DNA of 64,000 nt, from the NCBI GenBank assembly GCA_963836735.1, contig CAWIKP010000025.1:734680-798679 (forward strand). The letters run 5' to 3'. Shown one piece after another: positions 53,839 to 63,923 of the stretch. The notes beneath the pieces are model-generated. The model was not told the DNA's origin. It saw nothing but the letters and a program-made list of their open reading frames with translations, and made no database searches. The position numbers and the translations under genes are program-made. Every line of letters begins with the position of its first letter. Within the stretch, counting starts at the first letter, position 1. Source of the stretch: JACCXG01 sp963836735 (GTDB lineage: Bacteria; Acidobacteriota; Vicinamibacteria; Vicinamibacterales; 2-12-FULL-66-21).

Positions 53839-55560
53839 CTATTTCGTGAACTCGACACGCGTTTCTTCGCTCTCCCTGTAGCCGTACCGAATCGCCTTCG
53901 CACGAAGGAGCATCGGGGCCGTCACCAGGATCGGTCCCGTGTAAAGGCGCCACCGGGCGTTGGGACCATCTTCAGTGGTGTAGCCGATCGATGCTCCCTG
54001 CGTCGGGACGTAGATCACGACCTCCATCGGCGCCGGCGCGGCAATAGCGGCCCGCCGCTCTGGCACGTCGGGCGTCCTGCGGGGGACGATGTAGGGCTGG
54101 GCAGTAGCCGGCTGGACGCCGCCGGGCCACATCCGCTGGATCATCTCTGCTTCGTTGATCAGGCCCTGATCGCCGATTCTTCGCATCCACTCCGTGACGG
54201 CGCCGCGCATCTTCTCGAGGGTGGCGCGATGCGTGGGATCCGCGGCGATGTTCTCGATCTGGTGCGGATCCTTCTGCACGTCGAAGAGCTCCTCGGGGGG
54301 ACGGCTGTTGCGCATCCACAGCCCAGGGGGCCCTTGGAGCGGCGATTCAGCCTGGAGCCTGAGCCACTCCTGCATGATCGCGCTCTGGTTGCGATAGATG
54401 ATGTGCCCGGCGTAGGGCAGCTCCGGAGAGAAGTTGCGGACGTAGAGGAACCTTGCGTCCCGCGCCGACCGCATCATGTCGTATTCGGCATCCATGCGAT
54501 CGCGCGCGCCGAACACGTAGGGCGGCGCCGGCGCCGCCGCGGGGCCGACCAGCACGCGTCCCTGCATGTGCGCCGGAACCTCGAGGCCCGCCAGCGCGAG
54601 CACGGTCGGCGCGAGATCGACGAAGCTGACCAGATCGTCCCTGACCGTCCCGGGTGCGGCCACCTTCCCCAGCTGCGACGGGGTCCGGATCATCAAGGGC
54701 ACGCGCAAGCCGGAGTCGTAGAGTGAGCGCTTGGCGCGCGGGACGCCGTCGCCGTGATCGCTCCAATAGAAGACGATGGTGTTGTCGGCCAGTCCATCTT
54801 CTTCTAACTGCTTGAGGATCTCGGCGACCTGCCCGTCCATGTCGGCGATGTTGTCGTACATCCGCGCGAGCTCTTCACGCACCAGCGGCGTATCGGGATA
54901 GTAGGGCGGGACCTTGACCTCGGCGGGATCGGTGACGAGCTTCTTGCCCTTCCGCGCCGGGCTCGATGGGAAGATCTGGCTCTCGTGCGTCACCTCGAGG
55001 TTGAACACGGAGAAGAACGGCTGCGATCGATCGGGACGGTTCCTCCAGTGCGCGCGGTTGCCGAGGTCGTCCCAGATCGTGAACGGCACGCCGAACTGGT
55101 AATCGGTCTTCGCCCGGTTGCTGGTGAAGTAGCCGGCCGCACGCAGGTACTCCGGGAACGCCTTGACGTAAAACGGCGGCACGGCCAGGTAGGGGCCCGG
55201 CAGCTCCGGCACGCGATCCTCGGTCGTGCGCATGTGCTGCGCGCCAATCGACGCCTGGTACATCCCGGTGATGATCGCGGCGCGGCTGGGCGCACAGACC
55301 GGCGCCGTGGTGAAGGCGTGCGTGAACCGGATCGACTGGCTCGCGAACTGATCGAGCGTCGGCGTGCGGGCGAGCCGGTCGCCGTAGACGCCGAGGTGCG
55401 GGCTCATGTCTTCGTTGGAGATCCAGACGATGTTCGGCCTGGTGGTCTGGCGCGCGGCCGGACGCGGAGATGCCGCGGGAGCCTGAGCCTGGGCCGGTTC
55501 CGCCGGATGACTTCCGAGTGCCGCAAGGATCGCGAAACAGGCGGCGACGACGTGTTTCAC
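53839..55560 (-). CDS. Exported sulfatase with C-terminal chitobiase-like beta domain
   Basis: Intact, about 573 residues from the GTG at 55560, which follows GGAGGTCAAA; an upstream GTG (55593) is less well placed. Signal peptide (VVAACFAILAALGSHPAEPA). The sulfatase domain starts NIVWISNEDMSPHLGVYGD. The formylglycine motif is CAPSR in FTTAPVCAPSRAAIITGM (about residue 89). FYWSDHGDGVPRAKRSLYDS supplies metal-site Asp/His. The last ~70 residues (VEVVIYVPT-like, SIGYTTEDG, LLRAKAIRYGYRESEETRVE) resemble the chitobiase/hexosaminidase C-terminal domain. No maturase (FGE or anSME) is in view. Confidence 0.9.
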   Translation of the reverse strand: MKHVVAACFAILAALGSHPAEPAQAQAPAASPRPAARQTTRPNIVWISNEDMSPHLGVYGDRLARTPTLDQFASQSIRFTHAFTTAPVCAPSRAAIITGMYQASIGAQHMRTTEDRVPELPGPYLAVPPFYVKAFPEYLRAAGYFTSNRAKTDYQFGVPFTIWDDLGNRAHWRNRPDRSQPFFSVFNLEVTHESQIFPSSPARKGKKLVTDPAEVKVPPYYPDTPLVREELARMYDNIADMDGQVAEILKQLEEDGLADNTIVFYWSDHGDGVPRAKRSLYDSGLRVPLMIRTPSQLGKVAAPGTVRDDLVSFVDLAPTVLALAGLEVPAHMQGRVLVGPAAAPAPPYVFGARDRMDAEYDMMRSARDARFLYVRNFSPELPYAGHIIYRNQSAIMQEWLRLQAESPLQGPPGLWMRNSRPPEELFDVQKDPHQIENIAADPTHRATLEKMRGAVTEWMRRIGDQGLINEAEMIQRMWPGGVQPATAQPYIVPRRTPDVPERRAAIAAPAPMEVVIYVPTQGASIGYTTEDGPNARWRLYTGPILVTAPMLLRAKAIRYGYRESEETRVEFTK

Positions 55561-55593
55561 TTTGACCTCCACCCGAGTCTGCCTCGGCGCCAC

Positions 55594-55936
55594 AACACCT
55601 CGAGGACGGCAGGGCTATCGGAGCACATTATCGCGGTTCGAATCCCAGCCTCCCGGCCACGAAGTGTCACCCGTGTTTTCAACAACTTACGGCACAGGGT
55701 GATTTCGCCATCGAACTCAGTCGCCTCCAGCGTCTCGGACTGATGTGCAGCGGTCTTCCTTCATTCGCTGCCGCGCTATCGCCAGCTGGAACCGCTTCTC
55801 GCGCCGATTCAGGTGATCGACTTCCCTGCCAGTCGTTCGGAAGAAGGTGCGCCTCGTCGGCTCATCGTGAGCCCCCATTTTGGTTGAACCACGCGAATGG
55901 GTTGCCCACCGCCGCAACCATTTGTCACCCGCGCTT
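55594..55936. other. Gene-free stretch with first copy of a ~55-bp direct repeat
   Basis: No supportable gene. The segment 55672-55727 (GTGTTTTCAACAACTT, CAGGGTGATTT, ATCGAACTCA) recurs in the same orientation at 57812-57866. The rest carries only short open frames. Confidence 0.5.
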
Positions 55937-57620
55937 TCAGTCGCGCGCCAGCGCCGCCGCGAGTTGCCGTTCGACGTCTACGTACACGTCCGTCGGCGAC
56001 GTCGTAGATCACCTTGATGATCGGCCGCCCGAGAACGGGAACTTCGCGCCTTGTACCTGGAGCTGACCGCGTCGCCGCTGTCGTAGCCGACGCACAAGCC
56101 TTCGCCGCAGAGCGCATAGTGGCCGGTCTGTATCCGGAATTTGCCGCTGTCGGCCGGCTTGTCGTCGACGTACAGCGTCATCTTGCCAAGGCACTCGAGA
56201 TTCTTGCCCATCGATTCCTTGGCGAACTCCACGCCGACGATGTGCTTGCCAGACTTCGGCGCTCGGCGGTCAGACGTTGCTCGGGCGGGATGCCGAGGAA
56301 GTTGTAGACGAACGCGAGCTTGCCGTCCTTCACGAACAGGGCGTAGCCGCCAAAGCGCGAGCCCTGCGAGCAGATGACCCCCTGCGTGTCGCCGGTGAAC
56401 TCCACCTCGGCGAGAATCTTGAACGAATAGCCGAGCGTCCTTGCGGCCGACGCCTCAGGAATTTCCGTCGTCCCGGATAGTAGACGTAGCGGCCGCTCGC
56501 CGGGGGCGCCGCCTTGTACTCCAGCTCGTGGATGGCGTGGACGCCGAGGTCGTTAAGCGGCAGCACATTGTCCTTTTTCGCCTCCGTCAGCCACAGCGCG
56601 GCCAGTTCCTTGACCTTCTTCGGATGCTTCTCCGCGAGATCGGCCGCTTCGGCGCGGTCCTCGTCGACATTGAAGAGTTCCACCGGTCCTTATCGAAGTT
56701 CCCTGGTGGCGGGCGTGGGCGCGTGTACCGTCGAGGCCTTCCAGCCCCGGTGCCAGATGCCGCGTGTCCCGACACATCTCGTAGTATTGCGTCTCCTTCG
56801 TCGTGGGCGCCTTCGCGTTGTCGAAGGAGTAGCGCATCGAAACTCCGGCCAGCGGCGATTGTTTCTGACCGTCGACACTCGGGCTGGAGTTACCGCAGCA
56901 GTCGAGGATCGTCGGCACGATACTGATGCAGTGATGAGACCGATGCCGGATTTCGCCTGCGCGCCTTGATTTCCTTCTGGCCAGTGGATCATAAGCGGGT
57001 CGCAAGTGCCGCCGGCGTAGTTGCGCATAGCGCTTGAACATTCGGTAGGGCGTCGAAAAAGCCACCGCCCAGCCGCGATGAGGCGGCCGATCTCCACGTC
57101 GGTGTATTCCGAGAAGGCCGCGTAGACCTCGGCCATTCGGCTGAACAGTTTCTTCTCATCCGCTGACATGGGGTTCCACGGGCGAACGCTATCGCCCTCG
57201 GGAAGAATTTGGTCCGCCAGCGGATTGATCGCGTGAGCGCCGTGTTGTCAGGCAGGATCCCGCGCTCCATCATTCGTTTCAGCACCCACTCGCGGTACGC
57301 TTCGTAGCCGTCAATCGAACTTGCCCTTGGCGATTTTTTCGATGTAAGTCCTTGGGCGGCGTGGTGCACGACCGCGTCGGCGAACAGACCGCAGTCGTGT
57401 GTCACTGCGAATATGTCAGGCCGTTTTTCGCCAGGCGATCCATCGTCGGCATGTTGATTCGGCCGCCGTAGGGCGACCATGCCGCCTGACCCGTATCGTC
57501 GTACAGGATGACGAGCACGTTCGGCGCATCTTTCGGCGCCTTGGCATCGAGAAACGCATCCCAGTCAGGTGTGGATTTGCGGATATCGAGATCAATGGTG
57601 CCTTTGAACGGTCGTGGCAT
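55937..57620 (-). pseudogene. Degenerate arylsulfatase with two internal deletions
   Basis: Remnant of a large (~780-residue) arylsulfatase. Readable pieces in order: MPRPFKGTIDLDIRKSTPDW, VLVILYDDTGQAAWSPYGGR, THTT-CSPTRSC catalytic site, then directly PPKD and DGYEAYREWVLKRMMERGIL, MSADEKKLFSRMAEVYAAFS, a jump to MAFSTPYRMFKRYAQ, SIVPTILDCCG, MELFNVDEDRAEAADLAEKH, GGYALFVKDGKLAFVYNFLG, GHYALCGEGLCVGYDSGDAV. About 150 residues are missing after CSPTRSC and about 80 before MAFSTPYRM. At least eight frame changes remain. Not a functional enzyme as it stands. Confidence 0.85.
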
Positions 57621-57927
57621 GTGACGGCCTCATACACTCGTTCCAACGGAAGGCCCGAGTAGGGCGTGTCCGAGCCGCACGACGTAAACGCGCAGCCCAG
57701 CCTCCGCAGATTACCCGGGTTCGTATGCCGGCGCTCGCCTTCTCGAGAGGTCCAGACACACCTCAACCGGAGGATGCCCACAGCGTACCGTGGGCTCTTA
57801 CGAGCCGCTCTTGTGTTTTCAACAACTTGCGGCGCAGGGTGATTTTCGTATCGAACTCAATCGCCTGCTATTGCGAGTACAGTGGTCTTCTGAACCGTGC
57901 ATTTGCCAATGGCCTCGGTTGGCGGTG
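57621..57927. other. Gene-free stretch with second copy of the direct repeat
   Basis: Upstream of the arylsulfatase remnant start. It contains the second ~55-bp copy (57812-57866), about 85% alike by eye to 55672-55727. Together the copies bracket the arylsulfatase remnant. No gene is supported. Confidence 0.5.
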
Positions 57928-58405
57928 TCACGTCGATTTAGTTGAACGAGCACTGACGGCGATCGCTGCCGTCTCGACTGCGGGCGGCGTCCACGAACCG
58001 TCAATGTCTGGCGTCTTGGGCCAGTGCGCGTGCACGTAGAGCGAGAAATCACCGTCCTTGGGCGCCGGCAACCAGTTCGCGCGCTGATGCGGGTCGGTCG
58101 GGGCGTCCGCTTGAACGTAGATCGCCAACGAGCCGTCTTGAGCAAACTGCAGGTCCGTATTCTTCGTGCCAACCGAGTAGCGACCGATCTCATTCGGTAC
58201 GAAGAAATGTTCGTCGTTGTCCATGGTCAGCGACCAGAAGCCGTTGACCGGCGGCGTCTGATCCTTCGCAAACGTGACGGCATAGCGATGCCCACGTTGA
58301 GGCGTGCGCCAGTGGCGTCGAGGTCCTGGTAGTAGGACTTCGTCTCCTGCGGCGAGTTGACGAGAATGTTCGACTTCGCCACCGCGGTCCGTGTGAAGTA
58401 GTCTC
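57928..58405 (-). pseudogene. 3' remnant of a DUF1254/DUF1214 protein
   Basis: Only the C-terminal ~150 residues remain: RDYFTRTAVAKSNILVNSPQ, SYYQDLDATGARLN, a frame change near 58290, FAKDQTPPVNGFWSLTMDND, FFVPNEIGRYSVGTKNTDLQ, DGSLAIYVQADAPTDPHQRA, NWLPAPKDGDFSLYV, DGSWTPPAVE. These are characteristic of the DUF1214 domain. Upstream the sequence switches abruptly to an unrelated plus-strand gene fragment at about 58405, so the 5' two thirds have been lost. Confidence 0.8.
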
Positions 58406-58776
58406 TCTCACCGGGTCGGCCGCTGGACATTCAACGCGTCCGCGGGCGTGTGGCTGTTCGGCACCAATCATTCGTACTATCCCGCACGAGCAGCCAAGCG
58501 GCAGGAGGCGGTCGTAGCCCTCCAGGGCCACGCGATCTATTCGCTGCCAAGGCGATCGTGGCTTGCCGTCAACGCGACGTGGTTCGCAGGCGGCGAGACC
58601 CGCGTCGATGGCGTGCTGAACCCCGATCTCCAGCGCAATACACGCGTAGGCGCCACGCTGTCGATCCCAATCGTGGGCCAGCAGCCAATAAAGTCGCCTA
58701 CAGCACGGGAACAACGACACGGCGGGGGTCGGACTTCGACACATTCAACGCGACGTGGCAGCTGGTAATGTTTTGA
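58406..58776 (+). pseudogene. 3' remnant of a phenol-MetA-type outer-membrane protein
   Basis: Plus-strand frame RWTFNASAGVWLFGTNHSYY, RQEAVVALQGHAIYSLPRRS, WLAVNATWFAGGETRVDGVL, NPDLQRNTRVGATLSIPIVG, a frame change near 58690, then AYSTGTTTRRGSDFDTFNAT and WQLVMF with a terminal aromatic residue, as in outer-membrane beta-barrels. It matches the C-terminal part of transporters called MetA-pathway of phenol degradation. The N-terminal half is absent; the fragment abuts the DUF1254 remnant. Confidence 0.75.
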
Positions 58777-58872
58777 TTCGGAGCGCCTCACAGCCGTGTA
58801 GCGCGGCGCGGTCCACCGCCTTCGATACGCCGCCGGCCACCGACATATGAGCGCAACGCGTACGCGAGCGCG

Positions 58873-59930
58873 CTACCGGACGGCCGCGGCGACGTCTTCG
58901 ACGAGCTGCACTCGGCGATTCTTGGCGCGACCGTCTTCCGTCTTGTTGGACGCGACGGGACTCGCGAACGAGACGCCGAACGGTGTGAGCCGCTTGGGGT
59001 CCACGGCGAACTTCGATGTCAAGGTCTGCACCACCGCCGCGGCACGACGCTGCGACAGATCCTTGTTGAAGTCGAATGTCCCCACGTTGTCGGTGTGACC
59101 GACGACGAGGAGGCGCAGCGCCGGGTCGCCCTTGAGGAGCTTGGCGATCTCTTCGAGCGTCGGCATCGATTCGGGCTTGACCGTCGCGCTGTTGAAGTCG
59201 AACAGGATGCCATAGAGAGCGACGCTGCCGGCCGTCGCGATGCCTTTCGCCATCTCGCCAGCAGAGACCGTCACCATGTTGGTTTCCATCGGCTTCGCTT
59301 CGACGATGTCGAGCTGCGCGATGACCTGGCCGTCGGCCGCCGTCTTGCCCCTGCTCGGCGGATCGGCGTAAGGAACTTGCCCCAGCCTTCTCCGATCGCC
59401 GCCGCATAGAGTGCAACGTGCACGTCACCCTCGGGGCGCGCCAGCTTGGCGGCAAGATAGCGGTCGTCCTGCGACACGAGCATGTTGAAGTGGGTCCTGC
59501 TGACGGACGGCAGCTCGAGGTCTTGATAGCCGGCGACGGCGAAGGCCGAGTCGTACTTCCCCTCTCCGAGCGCAGCATGATCGCCGGCAAAGAGAGTGGT
59601 GAAGCCTGCCCGCTTCAGTTCCTGCTCGTAATTTCGAATCACCTCGAGTGCCGATCGGCCGACGGGAACGAGGTATGTCAACCGCGTGACGCGGCCTTCG
59701 AGTATCAGCACTTTCGGGAAATGCGCTTTGTCGCCTTGGCCGACGACGGCGCCGACCGGCAGTTTGTACTCGTCGAAATCTCTCTGCGAGTAACGCACGA
59801 TCGTCGAACCTTCGTATCGCTTGATCAGCGGGTGATCCGCGCTCTTCGGCACGTCGCGCGACTCGACGTGAACGCTGGAGAGCGTCAGGGCCACCGCAAC
59901 AGCCGACAGCGAGCGCACGCGAAGCCACAT
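58873..59930 (-). CDS. Exported OmpA-family protein, one frameshift
   Basis: About 352 residues. Signal peptide (RVRSLSAVAVALTLSSVHVE) from ATG 59930. The N-terminal domain of ~190 residues is found in some OmpA-like lipoproteins (RYEGSTIVRYSQRDFDEYKL; VIRNYEQELKRAGFTTLFAG). After a frame change near 59345 comes the peptidoglycan-binding OmpA domain (GILFDFNSATVKPESMPTLE, LLVVGHTDNVGTFDFNKDLS, QRRAAAVVQTL, GRAKNRRVQLVE). A cell-envelope anchoring role is likely. Confidence 0.85.
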
Positions 59931-59984
59931 CGACGTCCTCCTTCGCTGGTGCCACACACAGACTACCGTCCCGACCGTGCCAAT

Positions 59985-60239
59985 TCAAAGGGCTGGCCGC
60001 TGAGCTTGAACAACACTCCGGTCACGAGAGTCGAGTGCAGTGACGCCTAGGACGAAGACGCTGCCACAGGGATTGGTGAACGAACCTGGCACGCATCTCG
60101 GAATGAGCGCATCGAAGAGGGCCGCTCCAACGAAACCTCCGCTTACGATGCCGAAGGTGGTCACGGGACCCAGATTGCTGGTTCCCAGGTCGCCAGCCCC
60201 GAAAAGAAATCCGCAAGATCGCATTGACTCCGGCGTCAT
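59985..60239 (-). CDS. Possible small hydrophobic hypothetical protein
   Basis: 84 codons from ATG 60239, with AAGAGG six bases upstream: MTPESMRSCGFLFGAGDLGT, VTTFGIVSGGFVGAALFDAL. It is Gly-rich and hydrophobic; the C-terminal third looks random. It lies next to a 166-bp palindrome that may have cut off its promoter. No family recognised; could be a remnant. Confidence 0.3.
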   Translation of the reverse strand: MTPESMRSCGFLFGAGDLGTSNLGPVTTFGIVSGGFVGAALFDALIPRCVPGSFTNPCGSVFVLGVTALDSRDRSVVQAQRPAL

Positions 60240-60250
60240 GGCGAACCTCT

Positions 60251-60416
60251 TAGTCCCCTGGAAGCGTGATGAGTTGCATAAGTCCCGGAGCGCGGCGCCC
60301 GGATGGCAAGGCGCGACGAGCGAGCATATTGGGCATATGTGAGCGAGGAGCAACGCCGCCAGCCGGGATGCCCCGCCCGGGAATTAGTGCGAGATCATCA
60401 CGCTTCCAGGGGACTA
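60251..60416. mobile_element. 166-bp palindromic MITE-like element
   Basis: Terminal arms of 22 bp (60251-60272 and 60395-60416, beginning TAGTCCCCTGGAAGCGTGAT) are perfectly complementary. Inside, a second long imperfect stem (GCGGCGCCCGGATGGCAAGG, CGAGCGAGCATAT against ATATGTGAGCGAGGAGC, GCCAGCCGGG) folds around TGGGC. There is no internal gene. No clear target duplication is visible beyond the terminal TA. The right end supplies the TAG stop of the cytochrome peroxidase-like gene. Confidence 0.75.
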
Positions 60417-61636
60417 GTTATCCCTGTGATTCGGACTCAGAAGCTGCAGGTAGGCGACGATGTCGTCGACGTCGTCGTCGGTTAGCGTGATGAAACCGCC
60501 CAGCGACCGTGAGCCAACTGGGTCCTGCGCCTCCGTGAAGTTGAAGAACCGCTGATAGTGAGCGACGGCGTCGCGGAGCGTCTTGGCGCCATTGTCGTGG
60601 AAGTAGGGCGCGGTGTCGGCGACGCCCCAGAGGGTCGGGATCTTGAACAGCTCCGCAAAGAACGCTTTGGGAATGACGGACGGAGGCGGTTGGGCGGCTG
60701 GAGGAGTGGGGTCGAGCAGCAGCCCAAGGTCTGGCGAGTCGATTCTGACCGGCGGATTCACACCGTCGTTGACAATCCATCGCTGAATCGGATTGTTCGG
60801 CGCATTGACGAGCGTCACGCCCGTGTTGATGAAGCGAACTCCCACGGGCGGACTGCCGCCGACGAAGTTCGAATGCGCCTCGTTGACCATGTTCAGCATC
60901 GGACCGCCGTGACAGAGGGCGCAGATGCCCTTCTTCGAAGGAGGGGTGAAGGGCGCGTCGACGAGGAACTCACGTCCTCGACGCTCGGCAGGCGTTCTTC
61001 CAAAAGGCAGCTCAGGCGGCGGCCCACCGGCGGCAAACTTCCTGAGCCCGCGGGAAGAGAAGAAGTGCGCGCCGGTTTGCTGAAATGCTGCAATGGCGTC
61101 GAGCTGCGCGGCCGTCGGTTCGACGGTGTTCTGGTAATGGTCGTGAATCGCGCCAAGCGCCTGCTCTTGAAGCGTGGACGCGCGGCCATCGTGGAGCAGG
61201 ACCGGGTCGAGAGCGGTGTATTCCGCGTCGATGGAATGCCACGAAAGACAGTCACGTGGGTCGCGCCCGGGTCGTCGGCCAGCGAGAGCCAGGGTGGCAG
61301 TGGGATGGTGAGGCGTATGGTGGCGTGTCTGCGACTCGCGTCGTGCCGCCGTCGTCGTCGAGCGCGTCAAGGATCAGGAACGGTCGTCGGGATCGCGCTT
61401 CTCGATAATCCGGCGAACGTCTGCACGGCCAGCGGACCTGTCTCCTTGCTGTGGCACGTGAGGCACGTACGCCCGTTGCCGCCGAAGGTCTCCTTATCGA
61501 AAAGCTTCTTGCCATCGAGCTCGAGACCAAGCTCATCCTGGCTAAGCCCTTTTGAAAGGGAAGGGTTGTGGCCAGTGAATAGAGCCACCGCGATCGCGAC
61601 ACTCAACGCGGCGACCTGACGTGCGGTTCGAGCCAT
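60414..61636 (-). CDS. Di-haem cytochrome c peroxidase/MauG-like protein, frameshifted
   Basis: About 407 residues. Signal peptide (VAALSVAIAVALFTG), haem sites CLTCH (near residue 58) and CALCH, and family segments EQALGAIHDHYQNTVEPTAA, FVGGSPPVGVRFINTGVTLV, IPTLWGVADTAPYFHDNGAK, TLRDAVAHYQRFFNF. Frame changes near 61370, 61310 and 61250 lie between the signal and catalytic parts; 60414-61200 is continuous. The last codons (NHRDN, TAG) run into the palindromic element, so the C-terminus may be altered by its insertion. Confidence 0.78.
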
Positions 61637-61750
61637 GGCGCTTCCTCCTCGATGCGACGAACTGTGAAGCCCGTCACGTGGAGGCGCCAGAATCTCTACG
61701 GTGTTCTACCTGCTCGTTGTACACTCCAGTCCGTTCGCACGGAGCGCCCG

Positions 61751-63923
61751 ATGCCCCTGGAAACCGACGCAAGCGCCCAGCAAAGCCGCGAACTGCCGGA
61801 TTCCGTCGTCCGCGCTCAGCTCGAGAAGATTCTCGCCAGCGAAGTCTTTTCTCGATCTCAGCAGTTGCGGCGCTTCCTTTCTTTCATCGTCGAACAACGA
61901 TTGGCCGGGCAGGGGCATTCGCTCAAGGAAGCGGTCCTCGCCCACGAGCTGTATGGAAAGGGAACGGACTTCGACGGCGGGGCGGATCCGGTCGTTCGGG
62001 TAGACGCCCGACGCCTTCGCGACAAACTGCGCGAGGACGACGAGGGCCGCTCCGAGCCCGTCGTCATCACGCTACCGAAGGGCAGCTACGTTCCCGTGTT
62101 CGAGGCGAACTCCACCGCACCCGGGAACGCGGTTCCCCGCTGGTTCCTGCAGAGCCACAACAGACGCTGCGGGTTGTGAACCTCAGCCGCGCGAAGATTG
62201 CCGCCGGCGCGATAGTGATCGTCGCTGCGGTGATTGTCGGCGCGTTTGCCTGGCGCGCACGCAAACCGGTGACCGCTCCGACACTCCTACTCCCCCTGGC
62301 TCTCGTACCCCGGTGTTAAGGGCGCACCAGCATTGTCTCCGGACGGCAACCTGGTTGCGTTTGCCTGGTCGGGGAATGCCGATGCGGGCCCGACAGACAT
62401 CTATGTGAAGGCTGTGGAGAGTGAGGCATTCCGGCAATTGACGGCAACTCCGGCTTCGGAAACCGGACCCGCCTGGTCTCCTGACGGACACAACCTCGCC
62501 TTCGTTCGCAGCGGACAGGGTGTTTTCACGATCTCGCAACTCGGCGGCACCGAACGCCAGGTATCGGCTTCCGGCACTCACGTCGCGTGGGCGGGTGACT
62601 CGAAGTCCGTTCTGATCCGCGACCGCCAAGCGGACACCCGTCCCTTTGGCATCTACCAGGTGTTTCTCGACACGCTGGACCGCCGCCAACTGACACAGGC
62701 CCCCGTCGGCGCCGGAGACTGGAGGTTCGAAGTTTCCCCAGACGGCCGCACGCTGGCGTTCATCCGCTATGAAAAGGTGGGAATCGCCGACGTCTACGTC
62801 GTCCCCATCGGAGGCGGAGAACCACGGCGACTCACGAACTGGAACGCCGCGATCGAAGGGTTGTCGTGGACGCCAGATGGTCGGGAAATCATCTATTCCC
62901 TCGACGAGCCGCCAGCGAGTCGGCTGTGGCGAATCCCCGCGAACAGCTTCCACACCAAATCGAGGCTCGCCGATTGCCGACATCCCGGTGGCGGCCACGA
63001 ATCCGTCGATCTCGAGACCAATGCCCGGCCGGCCGGCGCGCCTCGCGTTCCAAACGATCACACGCGACGTCGACCTTCAGCTGATCGATCTCGGCCGGCG
63101 TGTGGACGACACGCTCGAGTCGAAGCCCTTTTCCAATTCCACTCGCGTCGAGGGTTCCTCCCGATTCTCGCCAGACGGCAGCCGGATTGCGTTTGCGTCG
63201 TTCCGTTCAGGAACCCCGGAAATTTGGCTCGCTGGACGCGATGGAAGCGGGCTTCGCCAGCTCACGACACTTGGCGGTACTGGAATCTTGATCGGTGGAT
63301 GGTCCCCGGACGGAGCACAAATCGCGTTCGAAGCGGCCATCGACGGCAATACTGCACGTGTATCTCGTCGGAGCAAATGGAGGGCATCTGCGCAGCGGCT
63401 TACCCGAACCCTGCCGTGGATGGAGTTCCAACGTGGTCGAATGATGGGCAGTGGATCTATTTCGCGTCGACACGCGGAGGAGCGGTTCCAGACGTTTGGC
63501 GGGTGCGTCCCAACGGGGCGAACCGATCCAGTGACACGCAACGGCGGCTTCGAGCCGCGTGAATCCGCGGACGGCCGATACCTGTTTTATCTCGACCGAC
63601 ATCCCGGAGGCGCGCCGATCGAGGCCAGGCTCATGCAGGTGCCGCTTGTCGGCGGACACGAGGAACTGGTGCTCGAACACGTTCGGCCGTTTCTGTGGTC
63701 GGCCACGGAGACCGGGATCGTGTTCGTCACTCGCGAGTCGGACTTCGACGCGATCGATGTGTTCCGGTTCAGTGATCGGCGGCTTGCCCGGGTGGGCCGG
63801 CTAGGATTTCGGATACCGGGGATCTACACGCACATGACGGTGTCGCGCGACGGGCGATGGGCATTGGCAACCAAGATGGAGCGATTCGACACTGATCTCA
63901 TGCGGCTCGACAACTTTCGATGA
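61751..63923 (+). CDS. Membrane-anchored PD40/TolB-type beta-propeller protein, frameshifted
   Basis: About 720 residues. The N-terminal ~115-residue domain (VRAQLEKILASEVFSRSQQL, RRFLSFIVEQRLAGQ, GADPVVRVDARRLRDKLRED, VITLPKGSYVPVFE) is common in Acidobacteriota signalling-type proteins. Then a membrane segment (KIAAGAIVIVAAVIVGAFAW) and a WD40-like/PD40 propeller with repeated SPDG blades (LSPDGNLVAFAWSG, WSPDGHNLAFVRSG, VSPDGRTLAFIRYE, WTPDGREIIYSLDE, FSPDGSRIAFASFRS, WSPDGAQIAFEAA, WSNDGQWIYFASTR, ESADGRYLFYLD). Frame changes near 62150, 62312, 62960, 63355 and 63520. Its partner and signal are unknown. Confidence 0.75.

Noticed and set aside
55717..55917. 66-codon minus-strand frame as a transposase remnant
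   Set aside because: The basic sequence gives no recognisable catalytic or HTH motif and no terminal repeats were found; insufficient evidence.
60300..60360. Plus-strand short frames inside the 166-bp palindrome
   Set aside because: The open frames are products of the palindromic sequence itself and lack any coding feature.
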